From Kordia sp964351775 (GTDB lineage: Bacteria; Bacteroidota; Bacteroidia; Flavobacteriales; Flavobacteriaceae), in NCBI GenBank assembly GCA_964351775.1, contig CAYGPQ010000004.1, positions 1-64,000 of the forward strand: 64,000 nt of DNA, written 5' to 3'. This document shows positions 23,750 to 32,065 of this stretch, piece by piece. Position 1 is the stretch's first letter. Each line of letters starts with the position of its first letter. The translations under genes and the position numbers were made by a program. The notes under the pieces are model-generated. The model was not told the DNA's origin and ran no database searches. It saw only the letters and a program-made list of their open reading frames with translations.

Positions 23750-25303
23750 TTACTTGGTAGCTTTGTCAACAACAATTCTTTGTTCCCTATTTGCCAATTC
23801 CCATGCGGTGTAAAATACCAATCGTGTGCGATTTGTCAATAAATCATAGTTAATTTTATCTGGTGTATCTGTTGGCTTGTGGTAATCGTCATGTGTTCCG
23901 TTGAAATAGAAAATAACAGGCACATTGTTTTTTGCAAAGTTGTAATGATCGGAACGATAATAATATCGGTTTGGATCATTTTCGTCATTATAGGTATAAT
24001 CTAATTCAACATTGGCATATTTTTTATTTACTTCTTCAGAAATATTGTGAAGCTCTGTACTTAACTTATCAGAACCAATTAAGTATATATAATTACGATC
24101 ACCTTCGGTACGTTTTGGATCAATACGACCAATCATGTCTATATTCAAATCGGCAACCGTATTTTCTAATGGAAAAATTGGGTTATCGGTATAATATCGA
24201 GAACCTAACAATCCTTTTTCTTCTCCAGTTACATGTAAAAATACAACAGAACGTTTTGGACCATTTCCTTCTTTTTGTGCTTGTCGGAATGCTTCCGCAA
24301 TTTCAAGAATAGCTACTGTTCCTGAACCATCATCATCTGCACCATTATACACTTGCCCATTTTTTACACCTTCATGATCTAAATGTGCTGATATTACAAT
24401 GTATTCTTCTGGTTTGTCAGAACCTTTTATAATAGAGACCACATTCTCAGAATTAATATCATTGGTTTTATTATCATTCACCAATGTTGCATTAACTTTG
24501 ATGGTGGTTATATTTTCATCTGCTGCAATTGTAGGATATAAATCTGTTGCTAATTCATCATTAACATAATACGTCAACGTAGCATTGGCGTCACCTTTTA
24601 AAGAAATTCGACTGCTATTTTTATTGTAATTGAACATCATTTTAAAACGTGGATACGATTCACCTACATACAGCAACACACCTTTTACCTTGTGGTCTTT
24701 TGCAGCTATCATCCTTGCAGCCATTGCTTGTCTAATACCTCCTGACCATTTGGTAGCTTCCTCAGTTCCAGAAATTAAGTACGTTCCATCTTCTTGCTGC
24801 GGTTCTCCTAATTTAATTAAAATGATTTTACCTTCAACATCTTGTCCTGCATAGTTTGAATACTTTTCATCATCGATTCCATAGCCTAAATATACCACTT
24901 CGGAAAATGTAGTTGTACCATTTGTGTTGGCGTTAAATGCTAAAAATTGATCTTCAAATGTATATGCTTTTCCGTTGATTGTTAATTTGGAATTTAATTC
25001 ACTTCCTTTCTCTAAAGGAACATTCTGAAAATAATTTCCATCTTTTTGCGCAGCAGGAATGTTTAAGTTTTTATATTCATCTCTCAAATACGCTACGGCT
25101 TTTTTCTGTCCTGGAGTTCCTGTATCTCTTCCTTCAAATTCGTCAGAAGCATAGGTATATAAATGTGTTTTCAATTCAGCTTCCGTAATGGTATTTCCGT
25201 AAGGAACTGGATCCAAATTTTTTACCACTTTTTGGTCATTTGTTTTTTGATTTGTGCCACATCCAATCACAGCTAAAAGCGCTATGGATAATAATTTTTT
25301 CAT
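23750..25303 (-). CDS. M28-family metallopeptidase lipoprotein with PA domain
   Basis: A 517-residue envelope peptidase. The signal ends in VIGCG, a lipobox, so it should be lipidated. Residues about 100-250 form a PA-type insert domain. The M28 catalytic domain follows with zinc ligands and catalytic residues in 'ISAHLDHEG', 'YNGADDDGSGTVAILE', 'HVTGEEKGLLGS', 'ADLNIDMIGR' and 'YYRSDHYNF'. This is the full set for a two-zinc aminopeptidase or carboxypeptidase. Family members release amino acids from peptides, and some are glutaminyl cyclase-like. It is a single-gene unit with its own terminator. The expected role is nutrient peptide degradation in the periplasm or at the outer membrane. Confidence 0.9.
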   Translation of the reverse strand: MKKLLSIALLAVIGCGTNQKTNDQKVVKNLDPVPYGNTITEAELKTHLYTYASDEFEGRDTGTPGQKKAVAYLRDEYKNLNIPAAQKDGNYFQNVPLEKGSELNSKLTINGKAYTFEDQFLAFNANTNGTTTFSEVVYLGYGIDDEKYSNYAGQDVEGKIILIKLGEPQQEDGTYLISGTEEATKWSGGIRQAMAARMIAAKDHKVKGVLLYVGESYPRFKMMFNYNKNSSRISLKGDANATLTYYVNDELATDLYPTIAADENITTIKVNATLVNDNKTNDINSENVVSIIKGSDKPEEYIVISAHLDHEGVKNGQVYNGADDDGSGTVAILEIAEAFRQAQKEGNGPKRSVVFLHVTGEEKGLLGSRYYTDNPIFPLENTVADLNIDMIGRIDPKRTEGDRNYIYLIGSDKLSTELHNISEEVNKKYANVELDYTYNDENDPNRYYYRSDHYNFAKNNVPVIFYFNGTHDDYHKPTDTPDKINYDLLTNRTRLVFYTAWELANREQRIVVDKATK

Positions 25304-25399
25304 AGTTTATTTTTTAGGATTTTCAAAGGTATTGAAATCGGACTCTTATTTTAGTTATATTTTTCTTAAAAAAATGTAAAAATGCTCATTTTTGGGTAT

Positions 25400-25438
25400 A
25401 AAAAAGTCCATCAGTTGTATTTCTAATGGACTTCTTTA
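25400..25438 (-). terminator. intrinsic terminator after the small membrane protein gene
   Basis: AAGTCCAT and ATGGACTT form an inverted repeat on the minus strand around a loop of about 14 nt, followed by TTTTT. It lies 14 bp after the stop at 25452. Confidence 0.65.
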
Positions 25439-25451
25439 TAAATAGTTAAGT

Positions 25452-25802
25452 TTATTCTAAGTCTTCGAGGTCTTTTTCAATCTCATTGAGTTCTTTTTCA
25501 ATCTCTCTGACGTCTTCTTTCTCTTGTAATTTCTTTTCGTTTACCGATTGTTTTACATCATCTGCCACTACATTTTCTTTAAACATATTCATCGTGGTAA
25601 TGGCCGCAGCCAGAAATGATAAAGCAATGATTAATTTTGGAACACTTTCACGTAATTCATTTTTTTTAGAAATAACCAATGCTGCTATTCCTAAAAATAG
25701 TCCGAAAGCAATAGGAATAAATGCAAAACTATCTAAAAAGAAAGAAAGTAAAAATCCTAGTACGGCAGCAATACTGCCTATAATGATTAAAAAAGTTCTC
25801 AT
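25452..25802 (-). CDS. small membrane protein with C-terminal coiled coil
   Basis: A 116-residue protein with three predicted membrane helices in its first 75 residues ('FLIIIGSIAAVLGFLLSFF', 'FIPIAFGLFLGIAALVIS', 'LIIALSFLAAAITTM') and a highly charged C-terminal helix (about 82-116, 'KLQEKEDVREIEKELNEIEKDL') that should form a coiled coil. I do not recognise the family. It lies 23 bp downstream of the DUF3108 gene on the same strand, so the two are probably cotranscribed and end at the terminator at 25400. Confidence 0.6.
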   Translation of the reverse strand: MRTFLIIIGSIAAVLGFLLSFFLDSFAFIPIAFGLFLGIAALVISKKNELRESVPKLIIALSFLAAAITTMNMFKENVVADDVKQSVNEKKLQEKEDVREIEKELNEIEKDLEDLE

Positions 25803-25825
25803 GATAAGTCTTTTGGTTTTAATGA

Positions 25826-26614
25826 TTAATTTGCTAAGCCAGTGGCATTTGTTAATTGTAAGGTTCCGCTTCCGATAGGAATGGTAAATCTTGCTTGTAC
25901 AGGAACTTTGTTTGTGTCAGCTGTTAACCAAAGTGTTCCTGATTTTAAAAAATCACCAGAAGTCAGCACCTGTAATTTGTAACATTCTTTTTGTCCTAAG
26001 TTTCCAGCATTTATCGTTTCTTTTCCAACATACTTAATAGTAATTGCTGTTTCTTCTCGGTCAAACAAAATTTTAAACGTTTTGGTGTCACCAATAGTTG
26101 CATTCTCAATAGGTAAGTTTCTTAAATTGTATAATGTGGAAATCACATCCATAGCACCCGTACTAAATCCAAAGTTTTTATCTTGAATCCATTCGGTACC
26201 ATCTCTTCTGAGTTTGGTTTGCGTACTTTTTATTGTTCTTGACTTCTGATTGTACACGTACTTCATTTTCTTTTTATAACCACCTTCTTGAATATCTCTT
26301 TTGTACAATAACGGAAGTAATGAAAGTTTACTTACATACGATTCATACGTATCACGAATTTTAAAAAAAGCATCAAATTTTTTAAAGGTATTCGCACGAC
26401 ATTTAAAATGCAATAAAGTATTGTTCGATGTTTTTACCTCTGTAGTCTCCATGCTTACTTGCGCTAACTCTGTCATAAACCCCGACATTTTATATGATGC
26501 CGTAAACGTTAATCTCTCACCATCTTTAAAAGCCAAGCCATTCTGTGCAATAGCAATAGCCTGAGACATGCACAAAATCAAAAATAGACATACTATTTTT
26601 TTCATATTCTTCAT
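25826..26614 (-). CDS. DUF3108-domain exported protein
   Basis: A 262-residue protein with an N-terminal signal peptide ('KKIVCLFLILCMSQAIAIAQ') and a beta-rich domain typical of DUF3108: 'FKDGERLTFTASYKMSGF', 'FFKIRDTYESYVSKLSLLP', 'DVISTLYNLR' and 'GTLWLTADTNKVPVQARFTIPIGS'. These proteins are periplasmic and lipoprotein-carrier-like in shape; their function is unknown. Start at 26614, or the second ATG at 26605, which gives a better signal peptide. Likely first gene of a two-gene operon with the small membrane protein. Confidence 0.75.
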   Translation of the reverse strand: MKNMKKIVCLFLILCMSQAIAIAQNGLAFKDGERLTFTASYKMSGFMTELAQVSMETTEVKTSNNTLLHFKCRANTFKKFDAFFKIRDTYESYVSKLSLLPLLYKRDIQEGGYKKKMKYVYNQKSRTIKSTQTKLRRDGTEWIQDKNFGFSTGAMDVISTLYNLRNLPIENATIGDTKTFKILFDREETAITIKYVGKETINAGNLGQKECYKLQVLTSGDFLKSGTLWLTADTNKVPVQARFTIPIGSGTLQLTNATGLAN

Positions 26615-26706
26615 TATTTAATTCTTTAATCTTTATAATAACGCAGTATAAAACACTTATTGTGCCAAACCTTATTAATGTGTACAAAACATCATCGTAC
26701 ATTTTG

Positions 26707-26714
26707 TAGCTTTG
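26707..26714 (+). promoter_or_regulatory. -7 promoter box of the 26738 gene
   Basis: TAGCTTTG matches the Bacteroidota TAnnTTTG consensus at all defined positions and lies 23 bp before the ATG at 26738. No clear -33 TTTG was found at the standard distance. Confidence 0.45.
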
Positions 26715-26737
26715 GCAAAAATACACCATTACACATT

Positions 26738-27292
26738 ATGATGAAATTAAAATTTCATAAACAAAATTTTTTTAAAAATACCTATTGTATTTTCAAAACG
26801 GTAGCTATTGAAATTATAAAAGATAAAACACCAGATTATATAAGCCGATCAGGTAGTCAGTATTTTTATACAGATGAGGGTGTGTATCGTATTTCTTCAC
26901 ATTGGGGTAGAGCAGCTACGTGTAAATGGCGATTGCAAACTGAAGCTGCTAATTTTCGAAATGGTGTGAAAGTCGGTTTTGCCAAATGGTCTAGCTTTTA
27001 CAGGGATAATGACGTTGAAAAATTATATTTTATCCAAAAAAGAGAAGGTGCAAACACTTACGAATACTTTCATAAAGAAGAACCAAGTTATACACCAAAC
27101 CACGTTGTACGTACTGCTGATGAAACTCGCAAAGTATTGCGGCAGGTAAAGTCGATCACTAAAGAAACTAAATGGGCAAAGTACATTCCGCATGATGATT
27201 TGGACGATTTGAGAGCTTTTTTGATTAACGGATTGATTACTTCTAACAACACTTTGCAAGAACTCAAGCGCTCCTACCATAGTGATTCTTAA
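26738..27292 (+). CDS. conserved hypothetical protein of Bacteroidota
   Basis: A 184-residue basic, soluble protein. I do not recognise a named domain. Aromatic and charged residues are abundant ('SQYFYTDEGVYRISSHWGRAATCKWRL', 'VKVGFAKWSSFYRD'), reminiscent of a nucleic-acid-binding or sensor fold, but no function can be assigned. I chose the ATG at 26738, or the adjacent one at 26741. A further in-frame ATG at 26660 lies upstream of the perfect TAnnTTTG promoter box at 26707 and so cannot be used from it. It converges with the DUF423 gene, overlapping by 4 bp. Confidence 0.65.
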   Translation: MMKLKFHKQNFFKNTYCIFKTVAIEIIKDKTPDYISRSGSQYFYTDEGVYRISSHWGRAATCKWRLQTEAANFRNGVKVGFAKWSSFYRDNDVEKLYFIQKREGANTYEYFHKEEPSYTPNHVVRTADETRKVLRQVKSITKETKWAKYIPHDDLDDLRAFLINGLITSNNTLQELKRSYHSDS

Positions 27293-27663
27293 AGAAAAGA
27301 AATACCCAACAAAATCCAGCCAATCACTAACAGCAAGCCGCCAAGTGGCGTAATTGGACCTAAAAAGCGTAATTTTTTTCCTTTTGCGCTGCTAATACAC
27401 AAACCATAAATACTGAACGAAAATAAAAATGTTCCCGCAATAAAACACCATGCAATCGCGGTTTCTAAGGTTTCGGTAAACGAAAATTGAAATCCGATGA
27501 CCAATAATACAATAGCGTGATATAGTTGATATTTTACGCCAGTTTCAAAACTTTTCAATAAATCAACTGATAAAACTTTTTTCAAAGCATGTGCGCCAAA
27601 CGCGCCAAAAATAATTCCCAATGCGCCATACAAAGCCGCAATTAATAATACGTGATCTTTCAT
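27289..27663 (-). CDS. DUF423-family membrane protein
   Basis: A 124-residue inner-membrane protein with four helices and the DUF423 hallmarks: 'LYGALGIIFGAFGAHALKKVL' at the start, 'FETGVKYQLYHAIVLLVIG' in the middle and 'ITPLGGLLLVIGWILLG' at the end. Length is normal (family about 120-130). The function is unknown across bacteria. It lies 19 bp downstream of the HMA lipoprotein gene on the same strand and may be read through from the metal-efflux operon. Confidence 0.85.
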   Translation of the reverse strand: MKDHVLLIAALYGALGIIFGAFGAHALKKVLSVDLLKSFETGVKYQLYHAIVLLVIGFQFSFTETLETAIAWCFIAGTFLFSFSIYGLCISSAKGKKLRFLGPITPLGGLLLVIGWILLGISFL

Positions 27664-27682
27664 GGCGCAAAGGTAAAATATA

Positions 27683-28084
27683 TTACTGATTCATTTTCAT
27701 ATCACTATCAAATTGACAGCATTTAGGCAAGTTTTTATAAACAGCTTTATCACCAGTAACTTGGTCTGTATCATACCCAGCCGCAGCAATTGCTTTGTGC
27801 ATCTCTTTTTCACTCACTTTTGCTTCATCATACATAATAGCAATGCTTTTTTTCTTTACGTCCCAAGTGGCTTCGGCAACTCCTTCGACACTTTTGGCTG
27901 CTTTTTCAATGGTCGTTTTGCACATGCCACAATTTCCGCGCACACCAAAAGTAGCCATTGACAATTCTTTTCCTTGTTCAGTTGTTGTTTGTACTTCATT
28001 TTTTTCTGCAGTTTTTGTTTCACCTTTACAGCCAATTACAGTGAATGAAACAATTGCGAATACACTTAAAATTACTTTTTTCAT
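27683..28084 (-). CDS. heavy-metal-associated (HMA) domain lipoprotein
   Basis: A 133-residue periplasmic metal-binding protein. The signal segment ends in VIGCKG, a lipobox. The HMA domain (about 43-113) has the copper-binding GNCGMCK in place of the usual GMTCxxC, then 'VEGVAEATWDVKKKSIAIMYD'. The C-terminal 'KNLPKCCQFDSDMKMNQ' adds two more cysteines and Met. It is probably a periplasmic copper chaperone or trap feeding the CusB adaptor, whose gene lies 99 bp upstream on the same strand. Metal identity is inferred from the motif and operon. Confidence 0.85.
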   Translation of the reverse strand: MKKVILSVFAIVSFTVIGCKGETKTAEKNEVQTTTEQGKELSMATFGVRGNCGMCKTTIEKAAKSVEGVAEATWDVKKKSIAIMYDEAKVSEKEMHKAIAAAGYDTDQVTGDKAVYKNLPKCCQFDSDMKMNQ

Positions 28085-28183
28085 TTTTTCTAATTTAATA
28101 GTTTATACTTTTTGTTTGTTGATTTGTTTGTTTGTCGTTTTTTCGATACAATTTTCTCCAAAAATTATTCGAAATGACATTTT

Positions 28184-29887
28184 TTAATCATTAAAATTAC
28201 TTTTACCTAATACCTGCTTAACTTCTCCACAAGTCAACATCATATCGCCAAAATACGGATTTCTTATCTTTTCTTCGTTACTCAACCAATACGCGCCTTT
28301 GTCATTGTTTGCCATGGGACAAAATTGTACCGTAAGTTGTTGCTCTAAAGTATCAAAATTTTGAACCATTTCAATAATATGATTTGATATGATTCGAAAT
28401 TTTTCACGTTGTTTTTCAATTGTCACATCTTTATGAATTCCTTTAGACGTTTTATACATAATAGACCAATACATATTTGAAGCATCTCGTTGTGGAATAG
28501 TAAGTTGTTCCAATGCTTTACGGAATACTTCACTCTTTTCTACTGAGAGCTTTATATCACTTTGTACCAACGCATCTTTCAATTCCAAATACGCTTTGAT
28601 TGAGGGTTGAAATGCTTTTTCAAAAGCTGCATCAAATTCCATTTTTACAGGTTTTTCTTGATTTTTTGTTTTTTTACTAACATTCATCATCGATTTTTTT
28701 CCTTGCAATTGTGCGGCAGCATCTACCGTAAATGTTCCGTTTGTGACAATTTCATCCTCAGTATCAAGTCCAGAAATAACCTCATAACTTTCTGAAGTAG
28801 CATCGCCAAGTGTTACCTCTCGCGCTTCAAAAGTAGGTTCGTCAGCGAAGGTTTTTATATAAACAATCGAACGTTTTCCTGTCCATAATACGGCTGATCT
28901 CGGAATAGTTATTACGGTACTTTTGGCAGCTGTATTTTCTAAAATACCTGTGACAAACATGCCCGGTTTTAATTTTCCATCGGAATTGTTCAATTCCACT
29001 TTCACAGCAACCGTTCGCGTAGCGGTATTCAAAACAGGATCAATAAACGTGATTTTTGCTGGAATTTTTTCATTTGGACGCGCGTTGGTTGTAATCATTA
29101 TTTCATCGCCTTTTTTCAAGCTCGACAATTGCTTTTCGTACGCATCAAAACTTGCCCAAACCGTATTCAAATTTGATACTTTAAATAGAGCGCCACCTTC
29201 CATAATGTGATTTCCTTCTGCGATCATTTTTTCCGTAACAACACCTGAAACGCTTGCATAAATTGGAAATTGCGTGGAAATTTTCTGTGAGGTTTCAATC
29301 TGTTGAATTTGTGCTTCACTCAATTTCCATAGTTTCAACTTATTCCGAACCGCTTTGTACAATGCGGGTTGCGAAGCTTTCATGCGCATTGCCGTGATTA
29401 ATTCTTGTTGTGTAGTGACTAATTCAGGCGAATATATCAATGCAATTCGTTGCCCTTTTCGAACTTCTTCACCTGTAATATTAACATACAATTTTTCAAT
29501 GCGTCCACCAAAATGTGCGGTTTGAATCGCGTTTGTTTTTTCATTGGCTTCAATGGTTCCTGTGAGTTGTAATGATTTGTCCGTCGAATTTCCTTCTGAA
29601 ACTTTCGAGGTTACAATATTAGCCAATGCCATGGCGTTTTCGGACATTCGAAATTGATCTGAAGATAGTTCTGTGCTACTTTTTTTTGCAGGAATTAAAT
29701 CCATTCCACAAATTGGACAATCGCCAGCTTCGGGCAACATAATTTGTGGGTGCATGGAACAGGTCCACATAGAAGTTTTCGCAGTGGTTTCATGTGTGTG
29801 TATTTCGGTGGTTGCATCGGAAAAAACAAATTTTCCAATCACAATTCCCGCAATCAATAAAATGATATAGATGATATACTTTTTCAT
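28184..29887 (-). CDS. cusB: CusB-type periplasmic adaptor of a heavy-metal RND efflux pump
   Basis: A 567-residue membrane-fusion protein. After an N-terminal anchor comes a small heavy-metal-binding domain with 'WTCSMHPQIMLPEAGDCPICGMDL' (about 42-65), then the barrel-sandwich/beta-barrel adaptor core ('GRIEKLYVNITGEEVRKGQ', 'YASVSGVVTEKMIAEGNH', 'LKPGMFVTGILENT'). A C-terminal DUF3347 extension (about 415-567) ends in 'CPMANNDKGAYWLSNEEKIRNPYFGDMMLTCG'. This domain set is typical of Bacteroidota copper/silver efflux adaptors. It links the inner-membrane CusA pump to the TolC-like channel. Ends 4 bp after the HMA-MauE gene stop. Confidence 0.9.
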   Translation of the reverse strand: MKKYIIYIILLIAGIVIGKFVFSDATTEIHTHETTAKTSMWTCSMHPQIMLPEAGDCPICGMDLIPAKKSSTELSSDQFRMSENAMALANIVTSKVSEGNSTDKSLQLTGTIEANEKTNAIQTAHFGGRIEKLYVNITGEEVRKGQRIALIYSPELVTTQQELITAMRMKASQPALYKAVRNKLKLWKLSEAQIQQIETSQKISTQFPIYASVSGVVTEKMIAEGNHIMEGGALFKVSNLNTVWASFDAYEKQLSSLKKGDEIMITTNARPNEKIPAKITFIDPVLNTATRTVAVKVELNNSDGKLKPGMFVTGILENTAAKSTVITIPRSAVLWTGKRSIVYIKTFADEPTFEAREVTLGDATSESYEVISGLDTEDEIVTNGTFTVDAAAQLQGKKSMMNVSKKTKNQEKPVKMEFDAAFEKAFQPSIKAYLELKDALVQSDIKLSVEKSEVFRKALEQLTIPQRDASNMYWSIMYKTSKGIHKDVTIEKQREKFRIISNHIIEMVQNFDTLEQQLTVQFCPMANNDKGAYWLSNEEKIRNPYFGDMMLTCGEVKQVLGKSNFND

Positions 29888-29891
29888 AATC

Positions 29892-30611
29892 TTAAGAATA
29901 TAAGTTGATTAACATCCAAATTGCCATGATAAGCATGATGGAATTTTCAATAAACGTTGCTTTGGTCATTGGTAATTTTAAGGCAGTTCCCAAACAGGCA
30001 CATTGAATCGTTTTTTTATCCAACAATGCTTTGGTCACGCCAATAGTGGTAATTCCTAAAACCACGATGGTAGCAAATAATGCAATCGGAATTTGAATTC
30101 GCATTAAAAATAATATTCCTAGCGTAATTTCAATAAACGGATACATCCACGCATACGTTGGAAGTTGCTTTGCTAACGGATCATACATTTGAAACGATGG
30201 AGGAAATCCTTTGTAATCTAAAAATTTAAAAAAGCTAAAGACCACATAAAAAAGTCCCATAAAGTCCAGCATAAATACTGAAACTGACCAATCGTTTATG
30301 TTCATCAATACAGTTGCTATTGTGATGTATAAGAAGATCAAAAACAACGGAAAAAGTTGTTTTAATTCACTTTTTTCAACTGTTTCGGTCTGTTCAAATA
30401 CATTGTTGCTTTGCTCCAGAATCGTATATTTTTCGGGTAATGCAGCCTGTAATATTTGCAAATTGGGTAGAGAAGAAGCTTCAATGACAGCTTCCGATTG
30501 CTCTAAATTGACGGTTGCTGATGTGATAGCGTCTAAATCGTTCAAGATTTTTTCGACTTGACTGCGACAACCGTTACAAGTCATTCCTGTTATGGTATAT
30601 TTTTTTTTCAT
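29892..30611 (-). CDS. HMA domain fused to a MauE-like membrane domain
   Basis: A 239-residue protein. Residues 1-68 form a heavy-metal-associated domain with GMTCNGC, the copper-binding loop. About 80-239 form a four- to five-helix membrane domain ('LFPLFLIFLYITIATVLMNI', 'FIEITLGILFLMRIQIPIALFATIVVLG') that fits the MauE/DoxX-like family, with a conserved 'QCACLGTALKLPMT' Cys pair as in MauE and vitamin-K-epoxide-reductase-like thiol proteins. A copper-chaperone head on a possible thiol-redox membrane body, placed inside a CusABC operon, suggests metal delivery coupled to disulfide chemistry (inference). Confidence 0.8.
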   Translation of the reverse strand: MKKKYTITGMTCNGCRSQVEKILNDLDAITSATVNLEQSEAVIEASSLPNLQILQAALPEKYTILEQSNNVFEQTETVEKSELKQLFPLFLIFLYITIATVLMNINDWSVSVFMLDFMGLFYVVFSFFKFLDYKGFPPSFQMYDPLAKQLPTYAWMYPFIEITLGILFLMRIQIPIALFATIVVLGITTIGVTKALLDKKTIQCACLGTALKLPMTKATFIENSIMLIMAIWMLINLYS

Positions 30612-30722
30612 TTTTATAATTTTATTTCTTGTTCTTTTCTTTGTTTGCCCAAAGAAAATGAACCAAAAGAAAGGGCACTTTTATGAGGTGTTTTTAGTTC
30701 TTCTTAAAAAAGAGCTAAAACC

Positions 30723-30781
30723 GTACTATTGATACTAAATTTCTTCCAAGGCTTCAGAAATTTTTGACGTATCAATAGTAC
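30723..30781. repeat. two-part perfect hairpin between tolC and the HMA-MauE gene
   Basis: GTACTATTGATAC at 30723-30735 pairs perfectly with 30769-30781. Inside, AAATTTCT at 30737-30744 pairs with 30756-30763. It sits in the 218-bp gap within the efflux operon, with a further weaker hairpin at about 30692-30721, so it may attenuate or process the transcript. Confidence 0.6.
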
Positions 30782-30829
30782 TACACTGCATAAAAGAAGA
30801 AAAACGAATATTATTCATTATTTTTTAAT

Positions 30830-32065
30830 TTAATCTTTATCTATATCTGATGTTAGAAACTCAATAATCGCACTATTCGTAAGACTTATATTGATGTCGT
30901 TTACCTTTTGCAATTTGAAGCCTAATTCTAATTGATCGATGGCTAATAACTGCTCAAAGTCCATTTTGGCAGTTTGATATGCAGCTAAAATCACTTCTTT
31001 GGCTTGTTCGGCTTGTACAATGTTTTCGTCTTGTGTCCGAATGCTTTCTTTGGCATTTTTCAATTTGTTCAGTGCTTGTTCAAACGCAATCAATAATTGA
31101 TTTTTCACGGTAATTTTTGTTTGTGAAATCGCTTCTTGTTCTAGTTGTAATTGTTTTTGCTTCGCGATATGTCTCTTATTGAATAAAGGAATCGAAACGG
31201 TAATCATCGGCATGATGACATCTTTTCCGTTATCGGGCATTGAAATACCCGAACGTTCAGCCACTAACACATAATCGAGTCCGAAACCTACGGATGGATT
31301 TCCTTCTTTTTTTGCTACAATTTCCGATTGTTGCAAGGCATTTTCCATAGCTTCCAATTGTTGTAATTTCGGATTCATCGCAATGGCTTCTTTGGTCGTA
31401 AAAAAAGCTGTTTCCTGTATTTTTAAGGTATCTAATAACAAAACTTCAGTCGTTACGGGTTTGTTTAACAATAAGTTAAACGTTACTTTTTGACTTTGAA
31501 GATCTTCAGAAATCGCTTGAAATTGTTGTAGTAAGGTGTTTTTCTTCATTTTTATGTTCAACACATCTACCATATTTGTCCTATTGTTTTCGAGTTCATT
31601 CAGCGCTAATTTTTCGTAGGTATCTAAAATTTCGATATGCTGTTTTGTTATGACGTATTTGTGTTGCAAGGTGTACAATTCGTAATATGCCAATTTTACA
31701 TTCAGTGAAAGCTGTCTTTTTAAGAAATCAATCTCACTTTTTGTAGCATTTGCCATGAACGTAGCCTGTTGTTTTTTCGCGCCTAGCAATCCAAACCAAG
31801 GAATATTTTGACTTGCTGAGAAACGTGCGCGTTGCGGACCAACTCTGGTTTCTACCGCTTGCGCAAACACACCAACGCCCAATTGTGTATTGGGTAAACT
31901 CCCAACTTCATTTACTTTTTCCAAGGCACTTTCGTATTGAAACTGTTTGGCTAAAATTTCACTGCTATTTTTTTCGGCTTCCGCCAGATACGCCTCTAAG
32001 CTGCTTTGCCCATGCGTAACTTGAACTAGCAAAAAATAGATGAATATGTATAAACTATGCTTCAT
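30830..32065 (-). CDS. TolC-family outer-membrane efflux channel (CusC-like)
   Basis: A 411-residue outer-membrane factor with a signal peptide ending near VTHGQ. The rest is the repeated helical/beta architecture of TolC proteins: 'AYLAEAEKNSSEILAKQFQYESALEKVNEVGSLPNTQLGVGVF' and the equivalent 'EAIAMNPKLQQLEAMENALQQSEIVAKKEGNPSVGFGLDYV', the two internal repeats. It forms the exit duct for the CusA/CusB pump. Its start overlaps the CusA stop by 11 bp, so translation is coupled to the pump gene. Confidence 0.88.
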   Translation of the reverse strand: MKHSLYIFIYFLLVQVTHGQSSLEAYLAEAEKNSSEILAKQFQYESALEKVNEVGSLPNTQLGVGVFAQAVETRVGPQRARFSASQNIPWFGLLGAKKQQATFMANATKSEIDFLKRQLSLNVKLAYYELYTLQHKYVITKQHIEILDTYEKLALNELENNRTNMVDVLNIKMKKNTLLQQFQAISEDLQSQKVTFNLLLNKPVTTEVLLLDTLKIQETAFFTTKEAIAMNPKLQQLEAMENALQQSEIVAKKEGNPSVGFGLDYVLVAERSGISMPDNGKDVIMPMITVSIPLFNKRHIAKQKQLQLEQEAISQTKITVKNQLLIAFEQALNKLKNAKESIRTQDENIVQAEQAKEVILAAYQTAKMDFEQLLAIDQLELGFKLQKVNDINISLTNSAIIEFLTSDIDKD

